Assembly (NCBI GenBank): GCA_022361075.1
Contig: JAKSBQ010000212.1
Coordinates: forward strand, 1 to 39,475
Direction: 5' to 3'
DNA length: 39,475 nucleotides
Source: Opitutales bacterium
Lineage (GTDB): Bacteria > Verrucomicrobiota > Verrucomicrobiia > Opitutales > JAFGAQ01
In this document: positions 17,222 to 25,931 of the stretch, in pieces
Position numbering within the stretch: position 1 is the first letter of the stretch
Layout: each line of letters starts with the position of its first letter
Notes under the pieces: generated by a model
What the model was told of the DNA's origin: nothing
Databases searched by the model: none
Seen by the model: only the letters and a program-made list of their open reading frames with translations
Position numbers and translations under genes: made by a program

Positions 17222-19927
17222 TTACTGGGATTCGGAAATGGCGATGTCAAACAAGACCTTTGCCCCTGAACGTGAAACGGATTCGTCCACCGTCATACGA
17301 TCTTCAGGAACGCTATATTCGGAAATCAAGAGATCTCTCACCACAATCGCTCGTTGCAAGGCAAGCTCATCTACCTGGACTCGTCTACCATAGACTTTTT
17401 CAATAATGGCCGTTCTCATTTTATGAACGGACAATTCTTCCTCATCAGCTTTTGGAGTCGGCTCTGCGGAGACGCCCGGAAATCCAGCAGCTTTTCCTTC
17501 GACTTCAGGTTTCAACTTCGGCTCAACTCTTACGATCTTCCGCATAGCAATGCTTCTTTTCTCACCATCCATGTAGTAAGACTTCCGAACAGGTTCCGAC
17601 TTTTTGCTGTCTTCATCGAAATAAAAACCTCCTACAGCAGGGGTTTTAGTAGTGCTAACAACATTGTTTGTAGGCTGATTTTCTTCTGATTTCACTTCAT
17701 CTGACATAGTCTTTTCCTGAGATTTAGAAGTAGGAAAATGATGATGATAAAGAGCTTTGATTTTATCAGACCTCGAGTTACCTTCGAGATCTGCGATCAT
17801 TTGATCAATCAGGGTATCTTTGTAAGCTTCAGCATCTGCATTTGGCTCAATCGAGCCAGTCAACTGGAGCGTTAACAACGGTTTGTTGAGAATCGTTTTA
17901 GAGACAACTTCAAGGGTATCGGACGGATCGTCCAGAAAATCAATCGAACCCCGATCAAACGGGATCTGCGAATGATCTTTCCCCGTGTCTACCCCAATCT
18001 GTTGTAAGCCTGTCTTCAATAAGCCGCCTGTGAAACCTGTCGCCAGTCGGAATGGAGCAGTTGCGGCGTTAGTCAATAAATTCGTAAATACACCACGAAT
18101 AGGTGTCCATAGATCCAATTTTGGATCACTAAGATCACCATCAAGAGGAAGTTCTAGTTCGATGTCACCAGCACCATTTTCCATGGCGGCGACGACGATT
18201 TTCACAGGTGGCACAGTGCCTTCAAAACTTCTGGATCGATCACCAAATCTTAGACGATTCACACGAAACTGATTCGATCCCTTCAGTTGGCTTTGCTGAA
18301 TCGTGTAGTTCAGTTTACTGAATACTCCTCCTGTATTTATTGGCAAGCCAATGGCATCAACCGAGTAGGCAGAGAGAGGCGCCAGGATAAAGTTGTTTAA
18401 CTGAATCCCAATCGATGTATCCTTGCTGGGATCCATTAAGTTTAGAGCGCCATTCACTTCCAGTTCACCCGCATCTTCATAGATCAAATCCAACGCGACT
18501 TTGGTAACCTCCTCAGGATCTAATGAAATGTTTTCCACTTTAAGGTTTAGTGGATAAATCTCTAAATCAACGGGTGACTCCACACTTCTATCTAAGAAGC
18601 GAAATGCGGCTTTCTCCACACTGAATGATTCGATGAACAGGTCGATCAGAGGTTGTTCGGATATGGGCGTAACAGATGCAACTTCAGAAGCGGCCACTTC
18701 AGATGTCTCAGTTTCAGTATCCATTTCTTCCTTCGGCGGCACCAATTTCATAAGCTCGATAACACCATTCACATCTCTCTCAATAAATGCTTCAGGCTCA
18801 GAAATCACGATGCTTTCAACTGAAGCCTTCATATCAGCCAGATCAAAATGAACATCTTTAACCCAAAGTTTTTGTAAGTCTAAAAACGATGTTTCAGACT
18901 CTACCCATTTACCTGATAAATACTCCAATGAGACTCCTGCACGAACCACCGCTGTCGACTCACCTTCTGAGGGAACCAACGCACTCACTAATGGGATTCG
19001 GATGCTAAACTCATCAAAGGCAAAAGTTGCTTCTTCCTTGCCCACAACGGATGTCGAAAACTCAGTGACAGCGATCTGAGCATTCTCGATCACAGCCTGA
19101 AGATCGGCTCCATCCATTTGAACTGAAAACGGTATCGACAGGTTAAAAACACCACTATCAACGGTCGCTGGAATTCCTTCCAAATAAGGTGAAATCGCCG
19201 CCATGTTCATGGAATCGATCGAGAACTCTCCTTGCGCAGATATAGGTTCCAAAGTAAATGAGGATTGTAGACCGACTCCTTCGTTCTCGTCAGTTACTAC
19301 TGAGAACACCACGTTGTTATCAGTCGTCGAAAGGAGTTGGAAATCTTTGATTTTGAGATCAATTGAACGAATCGTTTTTTGAAAAACCTCTTCGAGCGAA
19401 CGATCTTCAAACTGAACGCTGACCCCTGCAATTTCGATAAGATCGACCAAAATGTCGGGCAGAGAAGGAGGTTGAGCTTGCGTTGTTTCCACTTCCTCCG
19501 GCTCCCTCTCATCTTCAGCTGGTTCCGATTGAGCCTCCACGACAGATAGTAAATTGATGCTACCCTCTTCATCTCTCACAACATTCACTGACCCACCTCT
19601 GAGGCTTATTTCCTGTACGCAGGGTTTCAAACTAAAGATCGTTTTGAGGACGTTAATGTTGAATCGAATGAGCTCTAGTTCGAGCAGCTCGGTGCCCTCT
19701 TGGTCGGCTAACTTAATGTCCTTAATTTGGACGAAAAATGAAATCGGGTTGATCGTTACAGAACCTATCGCAACCTCACCGTTAATCGCATCATTCGCAA
19801 ACTTTGGAACAAACGTTTTGACTGCCAAAGGTAGGATTAAGAACCCAAGGACCAGATAAGTCATGGTCAGTGCTAATGCACTGCCACCCAACACTTTCAA
19901 GATTCGTTGCTTGAGTTTGCCCGCCAT
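17222..19927 (-). CDS. DUF748 / AsmA-like envelope protein
   Basis: This is a protein of about 901 aa with one N-terminal membrane helix (GGSALALTMTYLVLGFLILPL) and a very long periplasmic part. The DUF748 hallmarks are INPISFFVQIKDIKLAD, AAISPYLEGIPATVDSGVFN and, near residue 600, ELPLDGDLSDPKLDLW. Its C-terminal RAIVVRDLLISEY...PEDRM resembles an OmpA-C-like tail seen in this family. AsmA-superfamily proteins form hydrophobic grooves that carry phospholipid between membranes; that role here is by analogy. ATG 19927 is preferred. An in-frame TTG at 19987 preceded by AGGA would add 20 residues. It forms an operon with the lipoprotein. Confidence 0.83.
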   Translation of the reverse strand: MAGKLKQRILKVLGGSALALTMTYLVLGFLILPLAVKTFVPKFANDAINGEVAIGSVTINPISFFVQIKDIKLADQEGTELLELELIRFNINVLKTIFSLKPCVQEISLRGGSVNVVRDEEGSINLLSVVEAQSEPAEDEREPEEVETTQAQPPSLPDILVDLIEIAGVSVQFEDRSLEEVFQKTIRSIDLKIKDFQLLSTTDNNVVFSVVTDENEGVGLQSSFTLEPISAQGEFSIDSMNMAAISPYLEGIPATVDSGVFNLSIPFSVQMDGADLQAVIENAQIAVTEFSTSVVGKEEATFAFDEFSIRIPLVSALVPSEGESTAVVRAGVSLEYLSGKWVESETSFLDLQKLWVKDVHFDLADMKASVESIVISEPEAFIERDVNGVIELMKLVPPKEEMDTETETSEVAASEVASVTPISEQPLIDLFIESFSVEKAAFRFLDRSVESPVDLEIYPLNLKVENISLDPEEVTKVALDLIYEDAGELEVNGALNLMDPSKDTSIGIQLNNFILAPLSAYSVDAIGLPINTGGVFSKLNYTIQQSQLKGSNQFRVNRLRFGDRSRSFEGTVPPVKIVVAAMENGAGDIELELPLDGDLSDPKLDLWTPIRGVFTNLLTNAATAPFRLATGFTGGLLKTGLQQIGVDTGKDHSQIPFDRGSIDFLDDPSDTLEVVSKTILNKPLLTLQLTGSIEPNADAEAYKDTLIDQMIADLEGNSRSDKIKALYHHHFPTSKSQEKTMSDEVKSEENQPTNNVVSTTKTPAVGGFYFDEDSKKSEPVRKSYYMDGEKRSIAMRKIVRVEPKLKPEVEGKAAGFPGVSAEPTPKADEEELSVHKMRTAIIEKVYGRRVQVDELALQRAIVVRDLLISEYSVPEDRMTVDESVSRSGAKVLFDIAISESQ

Positions 19928-20068
19928 TTTTCTGGTAGATATGGAGTAAGACAGGCTTTCATAGAACTTAGTCTGCCGATTAAGCAAATCCTAACTGATT
20001 AATTTCAAAGAATTATAAGTGGTGCTTACGTGGATCGACGACTTATCCAATTTCAGTCCAGCTTATTA

Positions 20069-21145
20069 TCAGCGTGTCAACTTATTACAAATAGCTTCCA
20101 GAGGTCCTTGTCTGAAATTCTTCAGCCACATTTTAGAGGAGAATAGTGACAGACTAAAACATAATAACGTTGATGCCAGCAAGAGGTAAAAGTTCGGTTC
20201 ACCAAAAAGATAGAGGGGAAGTATACCGAAAAAAATGTGAGCAACGTAAAGCGTAAGTGCAGTCTTACCACCGGCTTTTAACAATCTCACAATAGGGGAC
20301 TGCTCCGCTTTCTGACACCATCCAATAATTTGGCAGATCAGAAAAACCGCAAAGCCTCCTGCTTCCACAAAATATTGAGGTAGTGGCGGTAATGGAGAGG
20401 GCAACACGAACACATAGAATTCATCGTAGAGCTCTGGGGTTAAAACAGAGCGGAAGTAAACGTCCACGATGCTTGTCAGCAGCAATGAGACTCCGAAGCA
20501 GATGAGTGCTACTTTTGAAATACGTCGCCGAACCGAAGCATCTCTGAGGTTTCGCCCTCCGAGAATCATGCCCAACAGAAAAAAGGTTATCCATGGAAAA
20601 ACCGGATGAAATCCGTCGAAAAAGAGATTTCTGAAGAACCCTTCTGCAGTCCAAAAATCAATGTATTCGAGATTCTTGAAATCCCAGGAAGCCTCATAAT
20701 CAGCGGTCAGGAAATAAATAAGGAAGCCTATCAGGAAAAAACTAATAAAACCCCAAAGCACCTTTTCAGATCTGCCCAGTAGCCAGGCTCCAATAAGAAA
20801 ATAGATTCCGTAAAAGTGAAGGATGTCAGCCGGCCAAAACGGACAAAGCATCACGCCCAAAATAAACAAGAACAGTGACCGTCGAACAATGTTCTGCCGT
20901 TTCTTTCGCAAACGATTTTCATCTCCCAAATCGTCAGATTTCAGGTTCACGGTCAGGCCGATTCCTGCAAGAATGACAAATACCGCAACCGCCCTACCTT
21001 CAACAAAGTGGGAATAAAACCATAAAAGAATCCCTTCAAACTCATAACCAATTACAATTTTGAAGTTCACAAAAACCATCCCCAAAACCGCTATCGCGCG
21101 CGACACATCCAACCCGGTGATTCTTTGATTTACTACAGACATCAT
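20069..21145 (-). CDS. DUF418-family polytopic membrane protein
   Basis: This 358-aa protein of about nine or ten membrane helices starts with RITGLDVSRAIAVLGMVFVNF. That is the entry motif of the DUF418/acyltransferase-like (heparan-glucosaminide acetyltransferase-related) group. It ends with WLKNFRQGPLEAICNKLTR, matching the W..F..GPLEW.WR.LT ending of DUF418. The KTALTLYVAHIFFGI segment is also typical. A membrane acyl transfer role is suggested by kinship, not shown. It is transcribed divergently from the TonB receptor at 21308. Confidence 0.8.
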   Translation of the reverse strand: MMSVVNQRITGLDVSRAIAVLGMVFVNFKIVIGYEFEGILLWFYSHFVEGRAVAVFVILAGIGLTVNLKSDDLGDENRLRKKRQNIVRRSLFLFILGVMLCPFWPADILHFYGIYFLIGAWLLGRSEKVLWGFISFFLIGFLIYFLTADYEASWDFKNLEYIDFWTAEGFFRNLFFDGFHPVFPWITFFLLGMILGGRNLRDASVRRRISKVALICFGVSLLLTSIVDVYFRSVLTPELYDEFYVFVLPSPLPPLPQYFVEAGGFAVFLICQIIGWCQKAEQSPIVRLLKAGGKTALTLYVAHIFFGILPLYLFGEPNFYLLLASTLLCFSLSLFSSKMWLKNFRQGPLEAICNKLTR

Positions 21146-21187
21146 TACGAAACTCTTCAGAACTCCAGCATAGATTTGTTACCCATA

Positions 21188-21205
21188 CGTTACCGGTTCG
21201 TAACG
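21188..21205. promoter_or_regulatory. Palindrome CGTTAC-N6-GTAACG
   Basis: CGTTACCGGTTCGTAACG has perfect 6-bp arms, and the flanks partly extend the symmetry (CCAT... / ...ATTGG). It sits 43 bp before the DUF418 start and 120 bp before the TonB receptor. It differs from the metal-type palindrome nearby, so it would be a site for another regulator. Confidence 0.35.
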
Positions 21206-21251
21206 GATTGGTTGCTATAAAATTTCCGGGATTGAATTGACAAGAACACAA

Positions 21252-21269
21252 ATGTAGCCTGCGCTACAT
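21252..21269. promoter_or_regulatory. Metal-type operator, copy 1 (ATGTAGC-N4-GCTACAT)
   Basis: ATGTAGCCTGCGCTACAT is an 18-bp palindrome with perfect 7-bp arms, located 38 bp upstream of the CxxC TonB receptor ATG. TTGACA (21237-21242) lies just before it, and TATAAA (21272-21277) lies between it and the second copy. The same arms occur upstream of the metal ABC operon at 35025. The AGC-N4-GCT architecture resembles sites of DtxR/MntR-type repressors. Confidence 0.7.
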
Positions 21270-21277
21270 TTTATAAA

Positions 21278-21291
21278 GTAGCACAGGCTAC
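21278..21291. promoter_or_regulatory. Metal-type operator, copy 2 (degenerate)
   Basis: GTAGCACAGGCTAC has 5-bp perfect arms around ACAG, and the reverse complement continues as TGTAGCCTGTGCTACT. Its centre is 24 bp from that of copy 1, and it ends 16 bp before the TonB receptor ATG. Two sites around a TATAAA suggest cooperative repression. Confidence 0.6.
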
Positions 21292-21307
21292 ATACTATTT
21301 AAATTCC

Positions 21308-23473
21308 ATGAGGTCAAAATCCATAACTACCTTTTCTTTTATCATTTTGTTGATGTCATCAGCAAATGTTTCGGCGAACGAACATGATTCCTTGCTGCGA
21401 GATGACAACATCATCGATCTTGAAGTTTACCGTGTGGTCTCCACCGCAACCCGAAGCGAACGCCTCGCACTCGACGTGCCTGTGAAGACCGAAGTTTTGG
21501 GTCCGGAACTGTTTTTTTCTGCAAACACAGGAGATATCGCTGCAGCTCTTGAGTACCTCCCGGGAGCCCGAGTGGAAGCAAATTGCCAGAACTGTGGAAC
21601 TTCCGAAGTAAAACTGTTGGGCCTGGGCTCCGGTTACAATCGATTGCTTTTTGACGGACAACCTTTGTTTTCAGGTCTCGCAGCGGTCTACGGACTCGAA
21701 CATATTCCCACTTCCTTCATCGAAAGGATTGAGGTGGTCAAAGGCGGTTCTTCCTCACTTTATGGTGCAGGAGCAGTTGCCGGGGTAATCAACATCATTC
21801 CCCACGAACCGATCGAAAACGGAACCGACTTCACAACGACGTTCGAAAGCATTGATGGCAATCCTTCCGTGAATCTGACTGGCAAACAGGATTGGTACGG
21901 AAAAAACGGAACCCATGCCGGCACAGTGTTTGGAGACTATCGTCAAAACGACTCGGTGGACCTCAACAGTGATGGAATCACCGAAATAACCGAAAAAGAC
22001 TTCTACACAACAGGCACTCAAGCGTGGTTTTACCCAATTGAGAATGGTCGCGTCCGTTTCAACTACGCCTACACTTGGGAAAAGCGGCGGGGAGGAGATC
22101 ATCTGGACTGGCTTCCACACGAGTCACAAATTACCGAACAACTCGAACACCGTTGGCATCGGGGTGGGTTGTTCTGGGAGCAGGATCTCAATGAACAGTT
22201 TTCTTACAAAATAGGCGGATCACTTTCAAATATAGAGCGCGACAGTTACTACGGAGGAATTGGCGACGTAATTTTGCCTGGCGAAAATGGATTTGACTCC
22301 GCATCACACGCCAACGCTATCGAAGATGCCAGGCTTCTCTACGGTTTCACTCGAAGTGAACGAACCTACCTGGACTCTCTCTTCATCTATCGAAAGGAAA
22401 ACCACACCTGGTCATGGGGCGCTCAATATCAGAAAGACGATGTGTTTGATGAAAAAAGAAACAACCTTAACAATCCCCTTCGCTCAGACGGTAGCATAGC
22501 GGATTTTTCTGCTCAGGACCCGATCGCGGATGACAGTTTTAACAACATCGGGGTGTTCATCCAGAACGAGTGGGATCCTGATGCGGATTGGACCGTGATT
22601 CTGGGAATTCGAGGAGACAAGCATTCCAAACTGGATGACTGGGTGCTTTCGCCAAGAGGGGCCGTTCGTTACACATTCTCCGAAGCATTCATTTTCCGAG
22701 CGTCAATTTCGACAGGGTTCCGCGCACCAGAGATATTTGATGAGGACTTCCATATCGAAATATTGGAAGATCCCACAAGGGTGAAGAACGACCCCAACCT
22801 CAAGGAAGAAAAGTCCTCATCCTACGCGGCCGGGTTCATCTGGACCCCAAAGTTTGCAGAAAATAAATTGCAAATGGACGTCGAACTCTACCGAACCGAA
22901 ATTAAGGACACCTTTCATGTAGCGGACATCATCTCTCACGATGCAAACGGAAACGCATTCAAAACGAGAGTGAATGCGGGTGGATCGGTCATTCAGGGTT
23001 TTGAGCTAAACGGCCTCTACCGTTTCTACAAAAACTTCAGCATCGACGCCGGAGTCACTTATAACGACCCTCGCTTCGACGAGCAGCAGGAGATACTCCC
23101 TAGCGTGTTTGAAGAACGTTACATCGAAACTCCCAGATGGAGTGGCACCCTTCAGCTTAACTACTCGAATGACGAACTATTTGATGCCTTTCTTGGTGTC
23201 GTTTATACCGGACCCATGATCGCAATCAATGAAGTCCAGGAATTCGTTAATGAGAGCACCGGTCATTTTTTTGTCATGGACTTTTCGCTAACGAAACACT
23301 TCTCAATCGGAGAGGCTGTGGAATCTCCACACCTGGATGTCAGCATCGGGGTGCGCAATTTGCTCGACCAGAGGCAAGACGACCTCGAAACTGGACCCAA
23401 CCGAGACGGTACCTATTTTTACGGACCTCGTTTTCCGAGGAGTTTTTTTGTCAGCGTGCGCACCCATTTCTAA
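21308..23473 (+). CDS. TonB-dependent receptor with CxxC plug (candidate metal or metal-chelate receptor)
   Basis: This 721-aa protein has a signal peptide (ITTFSFIILLMSSANVSANE), a full plug (LDVPVKTEVLGPE ... ERIEVVKGGSSSLYGAGAVAGVINII) and a beta-barrel with LSPRGAVRYTF, STGFRAPEIFDED, EEKSSSYAAGF and a C-terminal aromatic end. The plug contains ANCQNCG with Cys93 and Cys96. I have seen this CQNCG plug signature in Bacteroidetes receptors of the FepA/BtuB type. The gene is preceded by two metal-type palindromes and followed two bases later by a thioredoxin-like gene. It probably imports a metal or metal chelate across the outer membrane. The substrate is not determinable from sequence. Confidence 0.9.
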   Translation: MRSKSITTFSFIILLMSSANVSANEHDSLLRDDNIIDLEVYRVVSTATRSERLALDVPVKTEVLGPELFFSANTGDIAAALEYLPGARVEANCQNCGTSEVKLLGLGSGYNRLLFDGQPLFSGLAAVYGLEHIPTSFIERIEVVKGGSSSLYGAGAVAGVINIIPHEPIENGTDFTTTFESIDGNPSVNLTGKQDWYGKNGTHAGTVFGDYRQNDSVDLNSDGITEITEKDFYTTGTQAWFYPIENGRVRFNYAYTWEKRRGGDHLDWLPHESQITEQLEHRWHRGGLFWEQDLNEQFSYKIGGSLSNIERDSYYGGIGDVILPGENGFDSASHANAIEDARLLYGFTRSERTYLDSLFIYRKENHTWSWGAQYQKDDVFDEKRNNLNNPLRSDGSIADFSAQDPIADDSFNNIGVFIQNEWDPDADWTVILGIRGDKHSKLDDWVLSPRGAVRYTFSEAFIFRASISTGFRAPEIFDEDFHIEILEDPTRVKNDPNLKEEKSSSYAAGFIWTPKFAENKLQMDVELYRTEIKDTFHVADIISHDANGNAFKTRVNAGGSVIQGFELNGLYRFYKNFSIDAGVTYNDPRFDEQQEILPSVFEERYIETPRWSGTLQLNYSNDELFDAFLGVVYTGPMIAINEVQEFVNESTGHFFVMDFSLTKHFSIGEAVESPHLDVSIGVRNLLDQRQDDLETGPNRDGTYFYGPRFPRSFFVSVRTHF

Positions 23474-23475
23474 GG

Positions 23476-23922
23476 ATGAACCAGTTTGTTACTGCAGTTT
23501 TTTTGACCATCATTTCGAGCATTCCACTAGTGGCGGACGAAGTTTGGCATACGAGCTTCAGAGAAGCCCGCGACAAGGCCCGGGAACTGAAGGTTCCCCT
23601 GATCTTGAACTTCACCGGCAGCGACTGGTGCGTGTGGTGCCAAAAACTCGAAAGCGAACTCTACAGTGACACCAAATTTATTGAAGCAGCGAATGAGAAA
23701 TACGTCGCGGTGAAACTGGATTTTCCAAGGCGAAAAAGACTTCCTCTCAAGCTTGAACGGCAAAACAACGAGCTACAGCACAAATTTGCCGTGCGTGCAT
23801 ACCCAACCGTGATTTGGCTCGAAGCCGCCTCTGGGCGTGAAATTTACCGTCATAACTATCTCCAAACCGACGCAGAGATGTACATCCTGCAACTGGGAAA
23901 ACTCGCCGACCTTAATCGCTAG
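23476..23922 (+). CDS. Periplasmic thioredoxin-like protein
   Basis: This 148-aa protein has a signal peptide (FVTAVFLTIISSIPLVADE) and a thioredoxin fold with active site SDWCVWCQKLE (Cys52-Val-Trp-Cys55). The cis-Pro region is RAYPTVIWLEAASG. It resembles the DsbD-gamma/thioredoxin_7 type. It starts two bases after the TonB receptor stop, so it is co-expressed and probably translationally coupled. A plausible partner is the disulfide-capable CxxC in the receptor plug (inference). It is convergent with the next gene, 14 bp away. Confidence 0.87.
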   Translation: MNQFVTAVFLTIISSIPLVADEVWHTSFREARDKARELKVPLILNFTGSDWCVWCQKLESELYSDTKFIEAANEKYVAVKLDFPRRKRLPLKLERQNNELQHKFAVRAYPTVIWLEAASGREIYRHNYLQTDAEMYILQLGKLADLNR

Positions 23923-23936
23923 GTCTGCCAACGAGA

Positions 23937-25157
23937 TTACGGGATTTCAACTGAATCGATATCTCGGGAATAGAAAAGAGCGTTCCCCCGATGTTTCATG
24001 CGGGGGTATTCGATCAAAAATAACATCCCAAAGCCGGATTCGTCGTAGGTCGCAATCTCCTCGCAAACAGCTCTTAACGTCCTTTTTTCAGTGATCAGAG
24101 GAACGTTGAGTTCAGACAAACTCCATCTAGAAACAGAAAGGACCTTGTGCCCTTTTGGGTCTGGGATTTTAAAAAAATGATCTGTCCAATTTGGTGGAGT
24201 TTTCGGCAGAGTGAGAGGATCGATTTTTACATACAGTTTTCTCTGACGGGCAGAATACAAGTTAAACGAAAGATATCTGTCCCATTTCCCAACATAGAAC
24301 AACAGCGGTGCGACAATGACCACGCTCGAAAGCAACACGCTCACCAAAGTCCGGAGATCGAACGAGAGCTTGAAAGCGATCGTATCCGAATTTCGAAAAA
24401 ATAAACTGAAAAGAAAACCCACCATCGCCAGATTCCAAGGCCAAACAATGCTGTTCGAGTATTCTTCCTTTAGCGGACCTAAAATGATGAAAATGATCAG
24501 GTGAGTTGCCAATGCCATGAGCACACCCATTTGGCGCGTCCGTCGAAAGACCAAAAAGATCGCCAAAAGCACCTCAAAAGGAGGGACAATGTAGGCAGAA
24601 GCCTTGATCATTTTAATTAAGGACTCGTTCTCAATGGCCTCTATCAATGGCCTCATCAACACTTCTACGTACATCTCGATGAATCCTGGATGAGCCTTGT
24701 GCAAACCTCCCCACAAATACACTCCGATCAGGATAATCTGTTGAACACGCAAAATCGATTTCGCTCTACCCTCATGAACTGGCCAGGCAGTAAGTGTGCA
24801 AGGGATCAACATCAACCAATATTGGTAATACCACGGCTGGAGACGCATTTGATCCTGAAATGCGAGGATCAACATGCACAAAATTAGAAAGATGGTGATG
24901 ATCCTGCGCGGATAAAGAATCAGGAAAAGCAGGCAGACGCCCATACCCCAAATCCACACAGAGTCCCAGGGTGCCGGAAAAGGTCGGAGGGCGCCAAAGA
25001 CAGGCAGATGAGGGAAGGTTCGCTCAGTCAACCAAAGTTTAGGACTCAATAAAAACCCGGAAATTAGCCCAACCGATAGAACCGCTAGAGTGACACGGTA
25101 TCGTTGAACCGTGATGTTCGACAAACCAAGGTTTTCGAATAAACGTCGGTTCGCCAT
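23937..25157 (-). CDS. Polytopic membrane protein (DoxX/HTTM-like, function unknown)
   Basis: This 406-aa protein has about nine predicted membrane helices in the first 290 residues and a soluble C-terminal part of about 110 residues. Segments such as GVYLWGGLHKAHPGFIEMYV, PPFEVLLAIFLVFRRTR and NSIVWPWNLAMVGFLF recall the YFWSGLxKLNPxF...P.xE..IG...RT pattern of DoxX/HTTM-like membrane proteins, but I cannot assign a family firmly. The gene is monocistronic and convergent with the thioredoxin gene. No function is proposed. Confidence 0.72.
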   Translation of the reverse strand: MANRRLFENLGLSNITVQRYRVTLAVLSVGLISGFLLSPKLWLTERTFPHLPVFGALRPFPAPWDSVWIWGMGVCLLFLILYPRRIITIFLILCMLILAFQDQMRLQPWYYQYWLMLIPCTLTAWPVHEGRAKSILRVQQIILIGVYLWGGLHKAHPGFIEMYVEVLMRPLIEAIENESLIKMIKASAYIVPPFEVLLAIFLVFRRTRQMGVLMALATHLIIFIILGPLKEEYSNSIVWPWNLAMVGFLFSLFFRNSDTIAFKLSFDLRTLVSVLLSSVVIVAPLLFYVGKWDRYLSFNLYSARQRKLYVKIDPLTLPKTPPNWTDHFFKIPDPKGHKVLSVSRWSLSELNVPLITEKRTLRAVCEEIATYDESGFGMLFLIEYPRMKHRGNALFYSRDIDSVEIP

Positions 25158-25185
25158 TTGCTGAATGGATCAACACATCGGGCAA

Positions 25186-25560
25186 TCAACCCACGTGCTG
25201 ATCAATAAGGATCGGGTTACCGTCTGGATCAACCAGGGTAATGTGCCCAATTCCACTCGTCGATTCGTCAACGGTTTCAACCAGCTCCACACCCTTTTCT
25301 CTGAGTTCTTTTTGAATCCCACGGACGTCTGTAAACGACTCAAGTTGATTGCAGTCCTGATCCCACCCAGGGTTGAAGGTCAGGATGTTTTTATCAAACA
25401 TACCCTGAAAGAGACCCATGACGGTGGATCCGTTTTTCAGGATAAGGTAGTTGTGAGCCAGTTCACCACCTGTCACTTCGAAACCAAGTTTCTCGTAGAA
25501 AGCTTTTGACGCGGACAGATCTTTTACAGTGAGGCTAATGGAAAACGCTCCGAGTTGCAT
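25186..25560 (-). CDS. VOC/glyoxalase-superfamily protein
   Basis: This 124-aa single VOC module pair begins [25 protein letters not shown] and ends [18 protein letters not shown], the standard glyoxalase/bleomycin-resistance/dioxygenase signature. A CCGGAG ribosome site is close to the ATG. VOC proteins bind a metal and act on, or sequester, small molecules. The substrate is unknown. It diverges from a minimal AraC regulator 47 bp away, which may control it. Confidence 0.85.
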   Translation of the reverse strand: MQLGAFSISLTVKDLSASKAFYEKLGFEVTGGELAHNYLILKNGSTVMGLFQGMFDKNILTFNPGWDQDCNQLESFTDVRGIQKELREKGVELVETVDESTSGIGHITLVDPDGNPILIDQHVG

Positions 25561-25607
25561 CTCCGGAAGCTAAGTATTTTCCTTTGATATTCAAGTGAGA
25601 GTAACAA

Positions 25608-25931
25608 TTGAGAATTTCGTTTTTACAAAGTCTTCCTCAGAGACAAATTGCATCTATTAGAGATCTTGAGGCCTCTGAAATCTACCAACTCGCAGGTCTT
25701 TCCAAATCTCAGTTTTGTGCTCTTTTCAGCGATTCATTTGGAATGAGCCTTCAGGACTACTTACTCGCAGAGCGAATCAAACGCTCGGCAGCACTCCTCA
25801 AAGGCAGTTCCCTCAGCATAACTGAAATCGCCTATGCCTGCGGCTTCATTAGCTCAAGCTACTTCAATCGGGTATTCAGGCAAAAAATGGGATGCAACCC
25901 GTTCCTTTTTCGGAAGCACGCACAAAACTAA
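25608..25931 (+). CDS. Minimal AraC/XylS-type regulator (DNA-binding domain only)
   Basis: This 107-aa protein consists only of the double HTH of the AraC family, the same size as SoxS. The first HTH is EIYQLAGLSKSQFCALFSDSFG. The linker is SLQDYLLAERIKRSAALL. The second HTH is ITEIAYACGFISSSYFNRVFRQKMGCNP. The start is TTG at 25608, because an in-frame TAA lies just upstream and the next Met is inside the domain. The first helix is shorter than usual, so a remnant of a longer regulator cannot be excluded. Its TAA stop overlaps the stop of the convergent TonB receptor. Confidence 0.75.
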   Translation: MRISFLQSLPQRQIASIRDLEASEIYQLAGLSKSQFCALFSDSFGMSLQDYLLAERIKRSAALLKGSSLSITEIAYACGFISSSYFNRVFRQKMGCNPFLFRKHAQN

